Made by a program: the position numbers and the translations under genes
The notes under the pieces: model-generated
What the model saw: only the letters and a program-made list of their open reading frames with translations
What the model was told of the DNA's origin: nothing
The model's database searches: none
Source of the DNA: CAYYIS01 sp964470965
GTDB lineage: Bacteria > JAAXHH01 > JABIQT01
Reading direction: 5' to 3'
NCBI GenBank assembly: GCA_964470965.1
Contig: CAYYIS010000003.1
Span: 62,001-126,000 of the forward strand
Length of the DNA stretch: 64,000 nt
In this document: piece after piece, positions 1 to 9,669 of the stretch
How positions within the stretch are numbered: position 1 is the first letter of the stretch
Layout of the letters: every line of letters begins with the position of its first letter

Positions 1-127
1 GTAGACGCCCTTCATGGGTGCCCGACTTTCGTGCGATCACTTTCGCGACCTGTGCCGTGCATCGATAGGAACTGGGAATACTTCCTGTCTGGAGCACGGG
101 CCAATATAATGAAAAGAGGATATATTC

Positions 128-1558
128 TTGAGCAGACCCAACATTCTCTGGATATGCAGTGATCAGCAACGGTGGGACACGCTGGGATGCTACGGAAATG
201 CGTGGGTGCACACGCCGCATATCGACCAACTGGCAGGTGGAGGCGTCCGGTTTGAGAATTGCTTTTCTCAGAGCCCGATCTGTACCCCGAGTCGGTCGAG
301 TTTTCTCACTGGCCGGTATCCACGAACCACCCGCTGCCGCCAGAACGGGCAGGACATTCCAGAGGACGAAGTGCTGGTCACCCGGCTTTTGGCCGATGCC
401 GGATACAATTGCGGGCTGGCCGGTAAGCTACACCTGTCTGCCTGCAACCCATCGGTTACCGAGACCATGGAGCGCCGCATTAACGACGGGTACCGGGATT
501 TCCACTGGTCTCACGACTCCGAACCGGCCTGGACCACCAACGCCTACTACCAGTGGCTGGCTGAAAAAGGCGTGACCCGCGACTTGAAACCGCATCCAGA
601 CTGCGAATACATTTCCCTCGGACCGCCTGCTGCGAACCATCAGACTACATGGTGCGCAGAGAAAACGATCGAATTCATAGAAGCGGCAGCTCAGCGCGAT
701 GAGCCGTGGCTGTTTTCGGTCAATATCTTCGACCCGCACCACCGCTTCGATGCTCCAGAGGTTTATCTCAACCGTTACATGGACCGGCTTGATGACATCC
801 CACTGCCTAATTTCGTGGAAGGGGAACTGGAGGACAAACCGCCCGTGCAGGCCCACGACCACGTAGACGGCTATCGCACCTACGGGTTGCCGTATCGTCA
901 GATGAGCGACCGGGACCACCGTTACGTTAAGGCTTCCTACTGGGCCATGTGTGATCTAATCGACGAGCAGGTGGGGCGAATGGTGGAGACGTTGCGGCGT
1001 ACAGGGCAGTTGGACAACACCATAGTCATTTACATGTCGGATCATGGTGAAATGCTGGGGGATCATGGCCTGTACCTGAAAGGTCCATATTTCTACGAAC
1101 CGGCGGTGCGGGTGCCGCTGATCATCTCCTATCCGGACACCATTACACCGCGGACGAGCACCGCTCTGGTAGAATTGGCCGATCTGGCCCAAACGTTGCT
1201 TGACGCGGCCGGATTGCCACACCACCGAGGTATGCAGGGACGTTCCCTTTGGCCGTTGTTGCGGGGGCACTCGGATATCCATAGGGAAGACGTTTACTGC
1301 GAATATTACAACGCTAAGCCATCCTCCGCGGACAAGAGCGCGCAGACCACCATGGTGCGTACCTCACGCCACAAACTAACGGTAGACCACACCAACAATA
1401 CCGGCGAACTGTATGACCTCGCCGCCGACCCCAACGAATCCCGCAACATGTGGCATAAGCCATCGCACACAACGCTCAAAGCGGAGCTTCTTGCCCGGAT
1501 GTGCAACCGGATGGCGTGGACGGTCGACCCTCTGCCGGAGCGCCGTTCGCCATGGTAG
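128..1558 (+). CDS. Sulfatase (type I, formylglycine-dependent)
   Basis: Hydrolyses sulfate esters, probably on carbohydrates. The sulfatase signature C-T-P-S-R lies at residues 52-56, so Cys52 is the expected formylglycine residue. The N-terminal metal-binding stretch NILWICSDQQ (residues 5-14) and the later MSDHGEMLGDHG motif fit the alkaline-phosphatase fold. The length of 476 aa is normal for the family. The start is TTG at 128, preceded by AAAAGAGGA; the ATG at 109 is out of frame. No signal peptide is visible, so it is probably cytoplasmic. It lies upstream of a glycan locus that encodes two sulfotransferases, but no operon link is shown. The substrate is unknown. Confidence 0.93.
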   Translation: MSRPNILWICSDQQRWDTLGCYGNAWVHTPHIDQLAGGGVRFENCFSQSPICTPSRSSFLTGRYPRTTRCRQNGQDIPEDEVLVTRLLADAGYNCGLAGKLHLSACNPSVTETMERRINDGYRDFHWSHDSEPAWTTNAYYQWLAEKGVTRDLKPHPDCEYISLGPPAANHQTTWCAEKTIEFIEAAAQRDEPWLFSVNIFDPHHRFDAPEVYLNRYMDRLDDIPLPNFVEGELEDKPPVQAHDHVDGYRTYGLPYRQMSDRDHRYVKASYWAMCDLIDEQVGRMVETLRRTGQLDNTIVIYMSDHGEMLGDHGLYLKGPYFYEPAVRVPLIISYPDTITPRTSTALVELADLAQTLLDAAGLPHHRGMQGRSLWPLLRGHSDIHREDVYCEYYNAKPSSADKSAQTTMVRTSRHKLTVDHTNNTGELYDLAADPNESRNMWHKPSHTTLKAELLARMCNRMAWTVDPLPERRSPW

Positions 1559-1804
1559 GGAACTTGGTTGATGACACTACGCCTCACCGAGTTCTTGATT
1601 GACGAACAGCAAAGCCCATAGGAAAGCCGCGGAATTCCTTGATCCATCAGTACCTTGGAGAGGCGAAAGACCATACCCGGGAACGGTGGATTGAATAGGC
1701 TGTTGCTATTTACCCGCTGTGTAAGTATTTTGAAATTGAGATTTTATCATACGCTTACTGCAGAAATATGAGGAGGCTCCGGTATCGATACGCCGAAAAA
1801 GAAG
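1559..1804. other. Intergenic region upstream of the ABC exporter
   Basis: No gene was recognised here. The only notable element is a consensus Shine-Dalgarno AGGAGG at about 1771-1776. It is too far from the first in-frame ATG (1805) but sits 7 nt before an in-frame ATC at 1784. Confidence 0.5.
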
Positions 1805-3535
1805 ATGTCGCTGTCGACGGTTCGACAGGTGTTCTGGGAGATCATATGGCCGCGCAGGTTTCTGATTCTGCTCGGACTGGTCCTGATAATCATCAACCGC
1901 CTAGCGGGATTAGTGCTGCCGGGCTCCACAAAGTACCTGATCGATGAAGTAATCCTCAACAAAGATACGGAACTCCTTCAACTCATAATCCTTGCGGTCG
2001 GCATCGCTATTCTGTTTCAAGCGGTGACCGGCTTTGCCTTGACCCGGCTGCTCAGTGTGGAAGCCCAGCAGTTGATAGCACAGCTTCGGGCTAAGGTGCA
2101 GAAGCATATCATCCACCTGCCCACGCGATATTTCGACAACACCCGCTCCGGTGAGTTGGTGTCACGGATCATGTCCGATGTTGAAGGGGTGCGCAATCTT
2201 GTGGGCACCGGACTGGTTCAACTCATCGGCGGCATCCTTACCTCGATCATCTCGTTCGTCATCCTTCTCAATATCAACGTAGTGCTGACGTTGGTCTCCC
2301 TGGTGCCGCTGGTTCTGTTCTCGATCATCTCGCTCCAGGCGTTTAAGCGCATCCGGCCGATTTTCCGGGAGCGGGGTAAGGCCAATGCAGAAGTCACGGG
2401 GCGACTGACCGAAGCGCTCAACGGCATTCGGGTCATCAAAGGTTTTCATGCGGAAGGACGGGAGGAACAGGTGTTCGAAGAGGGTGTTGACAAACTGTTC
2501 CGTATCGTCAGCCGTTCTCTGACCATGACCGCGCTGGTGACCAGCCTGGCCACTCTTCTTATGGGCGTGGCCAGCGTAGCGCTGATGTGGTTCGGCGGTA
2601 ATAGAATCATAGAAGATGTCATGACGGTGGGCGACTTTTTTGCCTTTACGCTGTATCTGGGCTTCATGATTACGCCCATCGTCCAGATGAGTAACATCGG
2701 CTCCCAGATGACCGAAGCATTCGCCGGGCTGGACCGGATGGAGGAGGTGTTTGGACAGGAGCCGGAAGGGACCGAGCCGGAAAGGACCTATCTCCTCGAG
2801 GACATCACAGGTGATATCTTATTCGAGAACGTCTCGTTCGCCTATGAGGAAGGCAAGCCAGTAGTCCGGAATACCAGTTTCGAGGCGCCGGCTGGGACTG
2901 TGACCGCGTTCGTAGGAAGCTCCGGATCGGGCAAAACCACTATGGCAGGCCTTGCGGCTTCATTCCTCAAGCCGGACGAAGGTGTCGTAAAGATCGATGG
3001 AATCGATCTGGCGACTGTGCGGCTCCACAGCTACCGGCAGCGTCTTGGTGTGGTTCTTCAGGATGAGTTCCTGTTCGAGGGCACGATTCGGGAGAATATA
3101 CTGTTCCCGAAGCCGGACGCTACGGAAGCGGAACTGGAGGCCACCATCGAGGCGGCACACGTGAAGGAGTTCACGGACCGGTTCGAAGATGGCCTTGGGA
3201 CGATCATCGGTGAACGTGGAGTCAAGCTCTCCGGCGGCCAGCGGCAGCGGGTTGCCATTGCCCGTGCGCTGCTGGCTGATCCCAAGATACTGATTCTTGA
3301 TGAAGCCACTTCCAATCTGGATACGGAGAGTGAATCCTATATCCAGGAGAGCTTGTCCCACCTCATGGAGGGTAGGACAACCTTCGTGATCGCCCACCGG
3401 CTCAGTACCATCCGCCGGGCGGACCAGATCCTGGTGATCGAAGAGGGGCGCATTGTCGAACAGGGGGTCCACGATACCCTGATCGAGCAGGAACGGAGGT
3501 ATCACAGATTGTATACTTATCAGGCGCGGATATGA
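1805..3535 (+). CDS. ABC transporter, fused membrane and ATPase domains (MsbA-like exporter)
   Basis: A half-transporter of the lipid/drug exporter type that works as a homodimer in the inner membrane. Residues 1-320 are the six-helix transmembrane domain. The ATPase domain follows, with Walker A GSSGSGKTT near residue 371, signature LSGGQRQR near 475, Walker B ILILDEATS near 495 and the H-loop IAHRLS near 527. 576 aa is typical. The next gene overlaps its stop by 4 nt, so the two are probably translated together. At the head of a glycan locus it may flip a lipid-linked sugar or lipid, which is inference. The true start may be ATC at 1784, seven codons upstream, where the spacing from AGGAGG is ideal. 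Confidence 0.93.
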   Translation: MSLSTVRQVFWEIIWPRRFLILLGLVLIIINRLAGLVLPGSTKYLIDEVILNKDTELLQLIILAVGIAILFQAVTGFALTRLLSVEAQQLIAQLRAKVQKHIIHLPTRYFDNTRSGELVSRIMSDVEGVRNLVGTGLVQLIGGILTSIISFVILLNINVVLTLVSLVPLVLFSIISLQAFKRIRPIFRERGKANAEVTGRLTEALNGIRVIKGFHAEGREEQVFEEGVDKLFRIVSRSLTMTALVTSLATLLMGVASVALMWFGGNRIIEDVMTVGDFFAFTLYLGFMITPIVQMSNIGSQMTEAFAGLDRMEEVFGQEPEGTEPERTYLLEDITGDILFENVSFAYEEGKPVVRNTSFEAPAGTVTAFVGSSGSGKTTMAGLAASFLKPDEGVVKIDGIDLATVRLHSYRQRLGVVLQDEFLFEGTIRENILFPKPDATEAELEATIEAAHVKEFTDRFEDGLGTIIGERGVKLSGGQRQRVAIARALLADPKILILDEATSNLDTESESYIQESLSHLMEGRTTFVIAHRLSTIRRADQILVIEEGRIVEQGVHDTLIEQERRYHRLYTYQARI

Positions 3536-5535
3536 TGACGTACACAGACAGACACATACGTGTAACCGCCATGGCAGGTCTGGTGGCGGCCACTCTCGCG
3601 GCCTATTACAACAGCTTCGACGGCGTATGGATTTTCGATGATTATTCCTATGTAATCGATAATCGGTTTGTTAGGAGGCTCTGGGTATTTGGGACCGGCT
3701 ATCCGCATCCGTACCGGCCGGTGCTGGAGTGGACCTATTCGTTAAATTACGCGCTGGGTGATTTGAATATTGCGGGATATCATGTATTTAATCTATGCGT
3801 TCATATTCTGGCGACGCTGACATTGTTCATCGTTGTCCGGCGTACGCTCGTCGATCTGCCGGGAAAAGAATACATACGATCCGCTACCCCGCTTGCCTTC
3901 ACCATAGCCTTGCTGTGGATGCTTCACCCGTTGCAGACAGAGAGCGTAACGTATATTTCACAGCGTAGCGAATCCCTCATGGGACTGCTTATTCTGATCA
4001 GCCTGTTCGGCATTGTTCGCGGGGCCGGTACCGAACGGCTGCTCCAACGGCATATATGGTACGCCATTTCGGTCGTGTCCTTCATGCTGGGATGCGGCGT
4101 TAAAGAGGTTATGGTGGTTGGTTTACCGGTACTTGCGCTCTATGACCGGGTCTTTCTGGCTGCTTCATGGGAAGACGTACATCGAAAGCGGTGGGGCGTC
4201 TATTTGGGATGTCTGACGGGTATCGCCTGGCTCGTAGGTGAGACCGAGCGATTCCGCACTTCGCCCGAGACCATGGCCGTCCTGGTCGGTTTTCTTTTAC
4301 TTGGGAATGTTCTGTTTGACCAGATGTACGATACCCGAATGAAACCGTCGGGGCGTTGGATTCGTCGCGTTCTGTTACTGGGTGTGTGTTTTGTGACGGT
4401 GATCGCCATGTTTACTGCCTTGACCCAACTGGTTGCAAGTATGGAGAACTACACGGCGGTAACGCCGTTGAACTACGCGGTATCACAGGTGGGAGTCATC
4501 GCCCATTATCTGCGTCTGGTCGTCTGGCCTGCTCCGCTTATCTTGGACCACGACTGGCCGGTCGTAGAAACTTGGACGGACCTGGGTTTGCCGGCGCTGA
4601 CAACGATTCTCGCCGCAGGGGCCACAGTCTGGTCGGCGTGGAAGCATCCCCGGATCGGTTTTCTCTGCCTGTCGTTTTTCTTGATCCTGTCTCCTACGTC
4701 CAGCCTTGTTCCGCTCCGGGATCTGGCGGTGGAACACCGTATGTACCTTCCGCTCGCGCCGCTTATTTTACTTGCCGTTCTCGCGGCGCATTCCCTGATC
4801 AGTCGTCTAAAGAATAACCGGTTGCTGATCCAGTCCGCCCTGGTTGTGGGTGTGGCTGTTGCGCTTGGCTGGCGTACGACCGATAGAAACGAGAGTTATG
4901 CCAAGCCGATCACGTTGTTGAACCAGTCGTTGGAGTATTATCCTAACCACAAACGGGTGCATCTCAATCTGGCGCAACGGTATACACAACGCAAAGAATA
5001 TGAAGCGGCCTATCGGCACTACCGGCAAGGGTTACCGTTCAACTGGCTGAAAGAGGAATTGGGGTCCAAGGTATATTATAACTTTGGTTTAACGCTTCAA
5101 ACCCTCAAACAGCCCCTTGCCGCCGCAACACAGTATCGCCTTGCCATAGAAATGGAACCGAAAGGAATCGTCGCCGCGTCCTCCTACAACCAACTCGGGC
5201 TACTGGCGGCTGAAAATGACAGTCTGAGAGAGGCGCAAGGCTATTTTGAAGCAGCCACGAAGGTCGTCCCAACCTACGCCGTCGCCTATAAGAATCTGGG
5301 CCTAGTTTATGCCATGAAACGTCAGTGGAATCGGGCACGTGACCAACTGAAAGAAGCGATACGCCTTGATCCGGAATTTGCCGAAGCCCATTATACCCTT
5401 GGCGAGGTATTGGAGGAAATCGGTCGAACCGCAAGGGCCATCCGTTCCTTCCGGGAAGCCGTCCGAATCGACCCCAATCACTCAGAAGCCCGAAAACGAC
5501 TCACCAAGTATGATGGTCAGAATGAGACGCCTTGA
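3532..5535 (+). CDS. Membrane protein with C-terminal TPR repeats (TMTC / GT-C-like)
   Basis: The N-terminal 440 residues are strongly hydrophobic with many membrane helices. Early acidic residues in WIFDDYSYVIDN fit a GT-C glycosyltransferase acceptor/metal site, and HPLQTESVTYISQRSE matches the conserved loop of TMTC-type proteins. From about residue 455 to the end are several tetratricopeptide repeats, such as AVAYKNLGLVYAMKRQWNRA. TMTC relatives are O-mannosyltransferases, so a role in lipid-linked sugar transfer or protein glycosylation is plausible but unproven. The start overlaps the ABC exporter stop (ATGATG). A decayed copy of parts of this gene lies at 26031-26239. Confidence 0.82.
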   Translation: MMTYTDRHIRVTAMAGLVAATLAAYYNSFDGVWIFDDYSYVIDNRFVRRLWVFGTGYPHPYRPVLEWTYSLNYALGDLNIAGYHVFNLCVHILATLTLFIVVRRTLVDLPGKEYIRSATPLAFTIALLWMLHPLQTESVTYISQRSESLMGLLILISLFGIVRGAGTERLLQRHIWYAISVVSFMLGCGVKEVMVVGLPVLALYDRVFLAASWEDVHRKRWGVYLGCLTGIAWLVGETERFRTSPETMAVLVGFLLLGNVLFDQMYDTRMKPSGRWIRRVLLLGVCFVTVIAMFTALTQLVASMENYTAVTPLNYAVSQVGVIAHYLRLVVWPAPLILDHDWPVVETWTDLGLPALTTILAAGATVWSAWKHPRIGFLCLSFFLILSPTSSLVPLRDLAVEHRMYLPLAPLILLAVLAAHSLISRLKNNRLLIQSALVVGVAVALGWRTTDRNESYAKPITLLNQSLEYYPNHKRVHLNLAQRYTQRKEYEAAYRHYRQGLPFNWLKEELGSKVYYNFGLTLQTLKQPLAAATQYRLAIEMEPKGIVAASSYNQLGLLAAENDSLREAQGYFEAATKVVPTYAVAYKNLGLVYAMKRQWNRARDQLKEAIRLDPEFAEAHYTLGEVLEEIGRTARAIRSFREAVRIDPNHSEARKRLTKYDGQNETP

Positions 5536-5631
5536 CTTCAGGGTTTTGTGGTCTTGATAGTTCATCGGGATTGGGATGCAATGCCTAAAAGAAGAACAGC
5601 CTAAAGGCAGAATCATGGAAGATCTTCGACA

Positions 5632-6648
5632 TTGAAATTCACTATCGTAATTCCGGTTCACAAGCCGGGTATCGCCTTCGAAGCCTGCCTGTCTAGTCTG
5701 TCGCAGCTCCGGCCACCACCGGATGAGATCCTTGTCGTTGCAGATGGGGATCCGGTAAGTGGTAAGCAGGCCGAAGCCGCGGGCATGAGCGTGATCGTCA
5801 CTTCCGAACAGGCTGGCCCGGCGAGGGCACGTAATCTTGGTGCACGTCGGGCCGTGGGCGACATTCTGTTTTTTGTCGATGCGGATGTGACGGTCCCTCC
5901 GGACGCCATTTCACGTTTGAACCGTTGTTTTGTGAATGATCCGGACCTGGCAGCCATGATCGGATCGTACGACGATCAGCCGGTTGACCCCGGGTTTGTG
6001 TCCCAATACAGAAATCTGTATCATCATTATATCCATCAGCAGGCCGAAGAAACGGCTTCTACCTTTTGGGGTGCCTGCGGCGCTATCCGGCGGGATATTT
6101 TTCTTGAAGTGGAAGGGTTTGATGAACATTACAGCCGTCCGTCAATCGAGGACATCGAACTGGGCTATCGTTTGGTCCAGAAGGGATACCGAATTCGGCT
6201 CGATAAGGGGCTTCAGGTCAAGCATCTGAAACGGTGGACGGCGACGAGTATGGTTAAAACGGACTTTTTCTGCAGAGCGGTTCCCTGGACGATTCTCCTG
6301 TTGCGAAATCGTGCCATGACCAATGATTTGAATCTTCGCTATCATCACCGGTTGAGTGTGATATCCGTGTACGGCCTGCTTCTGTCGTTTTCCGGTGGTC
6401 TGTTTCGACCGGAGGCGTTTACCGCCGGTGCGTTGCTGGTTCCGGTGTTGCTGGGACTTAACTTCACTACCTATCGTTTTTTTAAACGCAAGCGAGGGCT
6501 CTGGTTTGCTGTCCGTACGGTTCCCTGGCACTGGCTGTTTTATCTATACAGTGGATTAGCCTTTGCGCTTGGTGTTTTCTGGCACGTTGTAACCGTCCGC
6601 CGCCGCCTTTTGAAATCTACCGATTCTGTCCGAACAAATTCACCGTAA
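5632..6648 (+). CDS. Glycosyltransferase family 2, membrane-anchored
   Basis: Begins with the GT-A nucleotide-sugar strand FTIVIPVHKPG and has the DXD-type motif FFVDADV near residue 84, then an acceptor-site EDIELGYRL stretch. The last 100 residues hold two to three hydrophobic helices, so it probably sits on the inner membrane and extends a lipid-linked glycan. The start is TTG at 5632, and the start context is conserved in the relic copy at 26344. The last 78 nt form the left end of the 1,611-bp repeat. Donor and acceptor are unknown. Confidence 0.9.
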   Translation: MKFTIVIPVHKPGIAFEACLSSLSQLRPPPDEILVVADGDPVSGKQAEAAGMSVIVTSEQAGPARARNLGARRAVGDILFFVDADVTVPPDAISRLNRCFVNDPDLAAMIGSYDDQPVDPGFVSQYRNLYHHYIHQQAEETASTFWGACGAIRRDIFLEVEGFDEHYSRPSIEDIELGYRLVQKGYRIRLDKGLQVKHLKRWTATSMVKTDFFCRAVPWTILLLRNRAMTNDLNLRYHHRLSVISVYGLLLSFSGGLFRPEAFTAGALLVPVLLGLNFTTYRFFKRKRGLWFAVRTVPWHWLFYLYSGLAFALGVFWHVVTVRRRLLKSTDSVRTNSP

Positions 6649-8181
6649 TGTTACGTTCGTCACATTGTTGTTTCAAAATAGATTGTATATTTCCTTTTGC
6701 AGTACTGGAAATATCTTCGACTGTTGGCAACGGATCTCATTGAAGGTAATATGTCCCGACACCCTGTGATCATTATCGGCGGAGGACCTGCCGGTCTCAC
6801 CGCCGCCTACGAACTCATCAAACGAGGCATCAAGCCGTTGGTGTTAGAGAAAAGCGATCTGGTGGGCGGCATCGCCCGGACGGAAACATACAAAGACTAC
6901 CGGTTCGACATCGGAGGCCACCGGTTCTATACCAAAGTCGACGCGGTTCAGAAGCTCTGGGAGGAAATCCTGGATCAGGAGTTCATATCCGTCGGACGTT
7001 TATCGCGTATTTATTATCGCGGTCATTTCTTCCAGTACCCGCTCCATCTGACCAATGTCATCTGGAATCTGGGTTTTGTGGAGAGTTTTTTGATTCTACT
7101 GAGTTATTTCAAGGCGCAGATCCGGCCCCATCCGGAAGAAGACACTTTTGAACAATGGGTCAGTAACCGGTTCGGTGAGCGTCTCTACCGGACATTTTTC
7201 AAGACCTATACCGAAAAGGTCTGGGGTATCCCCTGTAACCAGATCCAGGCGGACTGGGCGGCGCAGCGGATCCAGGATCTTTCGTTCCGTACGGTGGTCA
7301 TGAATGCGCTGTTCAAATACAAAGAAATCAAGACGTTGATCGATCAGTTTCATTATCCGACCTTAGGACCCGGGATGATGTGGGAGCAATGTGTTAAACG
7401 GATAGAAGAAGGCGGCGGTGAGGTCTGGACCAATGCGGAGGTTACCGGACTGCAAAGGGACGGACAGCGTGTTACGAGCCTGACGGTAGAACGCAATGGA
7501 GAGAGGAGCGAACTGCTCGGTGACGATATCATCTCGACCATGCCGCTCAACGAACTGTTTGCCCGTCTCGATCCACCTGCGCCTGCCGACGTGACTGAAG
7601 CGGCCAAGGGATTGAATTACCGGGATTTTTTGCTGGTGGGTCTGATCCTGGATCGGTCGGACACGTTTCCCGACAACTGGATATACGTCCACAGTCCGGA
7701 GGTCAAAGTCGGTAGGATACAGAATTTCAAGAACTGGAGCGTCTCCATGGTGCCGGACGTTTCGAAGACGAGTCTGGGTATGGAGTATTTCTGCAACGAA
7801 GACGAGGGGTTGTGGAACATGGCGGACCAGGAATTAATCGCTCTGGCCTCGGACGAACTGGCAGCCCTTGGCCTGGCTGACCGGAAGGATGTGACGGACG
7901 GCGTGGTAATCCGCCAGCCGAAAGCCTATCCGGTGTATGACCGTGACTATCGTGATCATCTTGAAGTCCTTCAGCAGTATATTTCAACCTGCGATAATCT
8001 GCAGACGGTCGGGCGTAACGGTATGCACCGGTATAACAATCAGGACCATTCAATGCTGGCGGCCATGCTGGCGGTCAGGAACCTGCTGGGTGAATCGCAT
8101 GATCTGTGGCATGTGAACACCGATCGGTCGTATTACGAGGAGTTCATGACCGAAGGCGCCCAGAAGGCAGCGATGGAGTGA
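6571..8181 (+). repeat. Copy 1 of a 1,611-bp duplicated block
   Basis: The stretch is repeated at 26424-28034 with a constant offset of 19,853. The encoded proteins in all frames compared are identical and no mismatch was seen by eye. It covers the last 78 nt of the GT2 gene, the intergenic gap and the whole flavoprotein gene, and it ends exactly at that gene's TGA. The bases on either side of both copies differ. No terminal inverted repeats or target-site duplications are seen, so it is not an obvious insertion sequence. Confidence 0.95.
6751..8181 (+). CDS. NAD(P)/FAD-dependent oxidoreductase, UDP-galactopyranose-mutase/amine-oxidase-like (copy 1)
   Basis: A flavoprotein with the FAD-binding motif VIIIGGGPAGLTAAYEL right at the N-terminus, followed by EKSDLVGGIARTE and the family motif DIGGHRFYTK. 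This family is related to UDP-galactopyranose mutases and protoporphyrinogen-oxidase-like enzymes and is common in polysaccharide loci, where it may rearrange or oxidise a nucleotide sugar; the reaction is inferred. The start is ATG 6751 with GAAGGT upstream. A longer frame from TTG 6697 would put 18 odd residues before the FAD motif. The mature length is 476 aa. An apparently identical gene lies at 26604. Confidence 0.88.
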   Translation: MSRHPVIIIGGGPAGLTAAYELIKRGIKPLVLEKSDLVGGIARTETYKDYRFDIGGHRFYTKVDAVQKLWEEILDQEFISVGRLSRIYYRGHFFQYPLHLTNVIWNLGFVESFLILLSYFKAQIRPHPEEDTFEQWVSNRFGERLYRTFFKTYTEKVWGIPCNQIQADWAAQRIQDLSFRTVVMNALFKYKEIKTLIDQFHYPTLGPGMMWEQCVKRIEEGGGEVWTNAEVTGLQRDGQRVTSLTVERNGERSELLGDDIISTMPLNELFARLDPPAPADVTEAAKGLNYRDFLLVGLILDRSDTFPDNWIYVHSPEVKVGRIQNFKNWSVSMVPDVSKTSLGMEYFCNEDEGLWNMADQELIALASDELAALGLADRKDVTDGVVIRQPKAYPVYDRDYRDHLEVLQQYISTCDNLQTVGRNGMHRYNNQDHSMLAAMLAVRNLLGESHDLWHVNTDRSYYEEFMTEGAQKAAME

Positions 8182-8232
8182 GCAGGCGCGGATACCAATA
8201 ATAGATAAAGATGGTCCGCCGGACACGAGCAG

Positions 8233-9669
8233 ATGCTCTTTAATTCTTATACATTCATTGTCTTTTTCTTCATCGTCTTTGTGGTCTCAAGATCGATACA
8301 GTCATGGTCCGCTCGAAAATCTTTCCTCCTGATATCCAGCTATATTTTTTATGCCGCCTGGAATCCGCCATTCATTTTTCTATTGTGGATCTCTACGGTT
8401 GTGGACTGGTTCCTGGCGCGGAAAATCCACGCCAGTGAAACGCAGAGAAAACGCAACTTGTTTCTGGTAGGCAGCCTGGGAGTTAATCTGGGGTTGCTGG
8501 CGTTTTTTAAATACGGGGCCTTCTTTTTGGAAAGTTTCGTATATGCGTTGCAATTTCTGGATATCTCTTTCCAACCTGCGCGGCCGAATATCGTGCTGCC
8601 AGTAGGTATTTCATTCTATACCTTTCAGACCCTGTCCTATACCATAGATATATATAGGGGACGTCTTAAACCCTGGCCGTCGTTTGTGGATTACGCTCTG
8701 TATGTGACGTTTTTCCCGCAACTGGTAGCCGGTCCTATTGTACGGGCGGCCCATTTCCTTCCCCAGTGTATCGAAGAAAAAAAGGGATCAGAAGAACAGA
8801 TCAGCAGGGGGCTGACGCTATTCGTGGTGGGGTTGTTCAACAAAATGGTGATCGCAGACACTCTGTTGGCCCCGGTGGTCGAACTGGTATACGACTCAGC
8901 TCGCGTGCCCGACTTACTGACCTCCTGGGCCGGCGCTAGTGCGTTCTCGATTCAGATGTTTTGCGATTTTGCCGGTTATTCAAGTTGTGCCATCGGTGTA
9001 GCCCTCTGCCTGGGGTTCAATCTCCCCGTGAATTTCCGGTATCCGTTTGCCTCTGCTGGCTTTTCGGAGATGTGGACCCGATGGCACGTGAGCCTGTCGT
9101 CCTGGCTGCGGGACTATCTGTACATTCCGTTGGGCGGCAGTCGTCTCGGGAACATCCGTACGTACGTAAACCTGATGCTGACCATGCTGTTGGGCGGTCT
9201 GTGGCACGGCCCCTCCTGGCTGTTCGTAATCTGGGGCGGCTTTCAGACCCTCTATCTGGCCGCCGAGCGTCTCCTCAAGAGAACACTGTTGGCGAAGCTG
9301 AACCTCTGGCAGAGGCCAGGGGTTCATATCGGTCTGGTTTTGCTTACCTTCGCGCTTTGGAATCTGGCCCAGCCGTTTTTCAGGGCGAGGTCCCTGAACC
9401 GGGCACTGGATTTGCTGGCGGCTATGCTGGGATTTCAAAACGCAAGCGATACTCCGAGCCTGACATTGACGGATTTTCAGTATCAGAATGTAGTGCTGTG
9501 CACCGTCGGTACACTGGTCATTCATTATTTGTTGCGGAATACCATGTTGGACGCTATTTTTTTCAGACTGCACTGGACTGTACGGGCGAGTGTTGTGGCC
9601 ATAATGATGTACCTAGTATTGATTTGCTTTACAGGAGAAGACAGTGCATTCCTCTATTTCCAGTTCTGA
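8233..9669 (+). CDS. MBOAT O-acyltransferase (AlgI-like)
   Basis: A multi-pass membrane protein of 478 aa. It has the AlgI/DltB-type motif WTRWHVSLSSWLRDYLYIPLGGS and the invariant histidine in GGLWHGPSWLFVIWG (His near residue 325). Such proteins move acyl (often acetyl) groups across the inner membrane to decorate polysaccharides, usually with an SGNH-like periplasmic partner. The following SGNH-like gene overlaps its 3' end by 26 nt, which fits that pairing. Confidence 0.92.
   Translation: MLFNSYTFIVFFFIVFVVSRSIQSWSARKSFLLISSYIFYAAWNPPFIFLLWISTVVDWFLARKIHASETQRKRNLFLVGSLGVNLGLLAFFKYGAFFLESFVYALQFLDISFQPARPNIVLPVGISFYTFQTLSYTIDIYRGRLKPWPSFVDYALYVTFFPQLVAGPIVRAAHFLPQCIEEKKGSEEQISRGLTLFVVGLFNKMVIADTLLAPVVELVYDSARVPDLLTSWAGASAFSIQMFCDFAGYSSCAIGVALCLGFNLPVNFRYPFASAGFSEMWTRWHVSLSSWLRDYLYIPLGGSRLGNIRTYVNLMLTMLLGGLWHGPSWLFVIWGGFQTLYLAAERLLKRTLLAKLNLWQRPGVHIGLVLLTFALWNLAQPFFRARSLNRALDLLAAMLGFQNASDTPSLTLTDFQYQNVVLCTVGTLVIHYLLRNTMLDAIFFRLHWTVRASVVAIMMYLVLICFTGEDSAFLYFQF

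Noticed and set aside
1..127. End of a gene entering from the left edge
   Set aside because: Two frames stay open for a short way but neither shows recognisable protein features; too short to support.
6697..6750. TTG 6697 as the start of the flavoprotein (also 26550 in copy 2)
   Set aside because: It adds 18 residues before the FAD-binding strand, which normally lies at the extreme N-terminus. ATG 6751 has a ribosome site.
6571..8181. The 1,611-bp block as an insertion sequence or transposon
   Set aside because: It encodes no transposase, has no terminal inverted repeats, and no target-site duplication flanks either copy.
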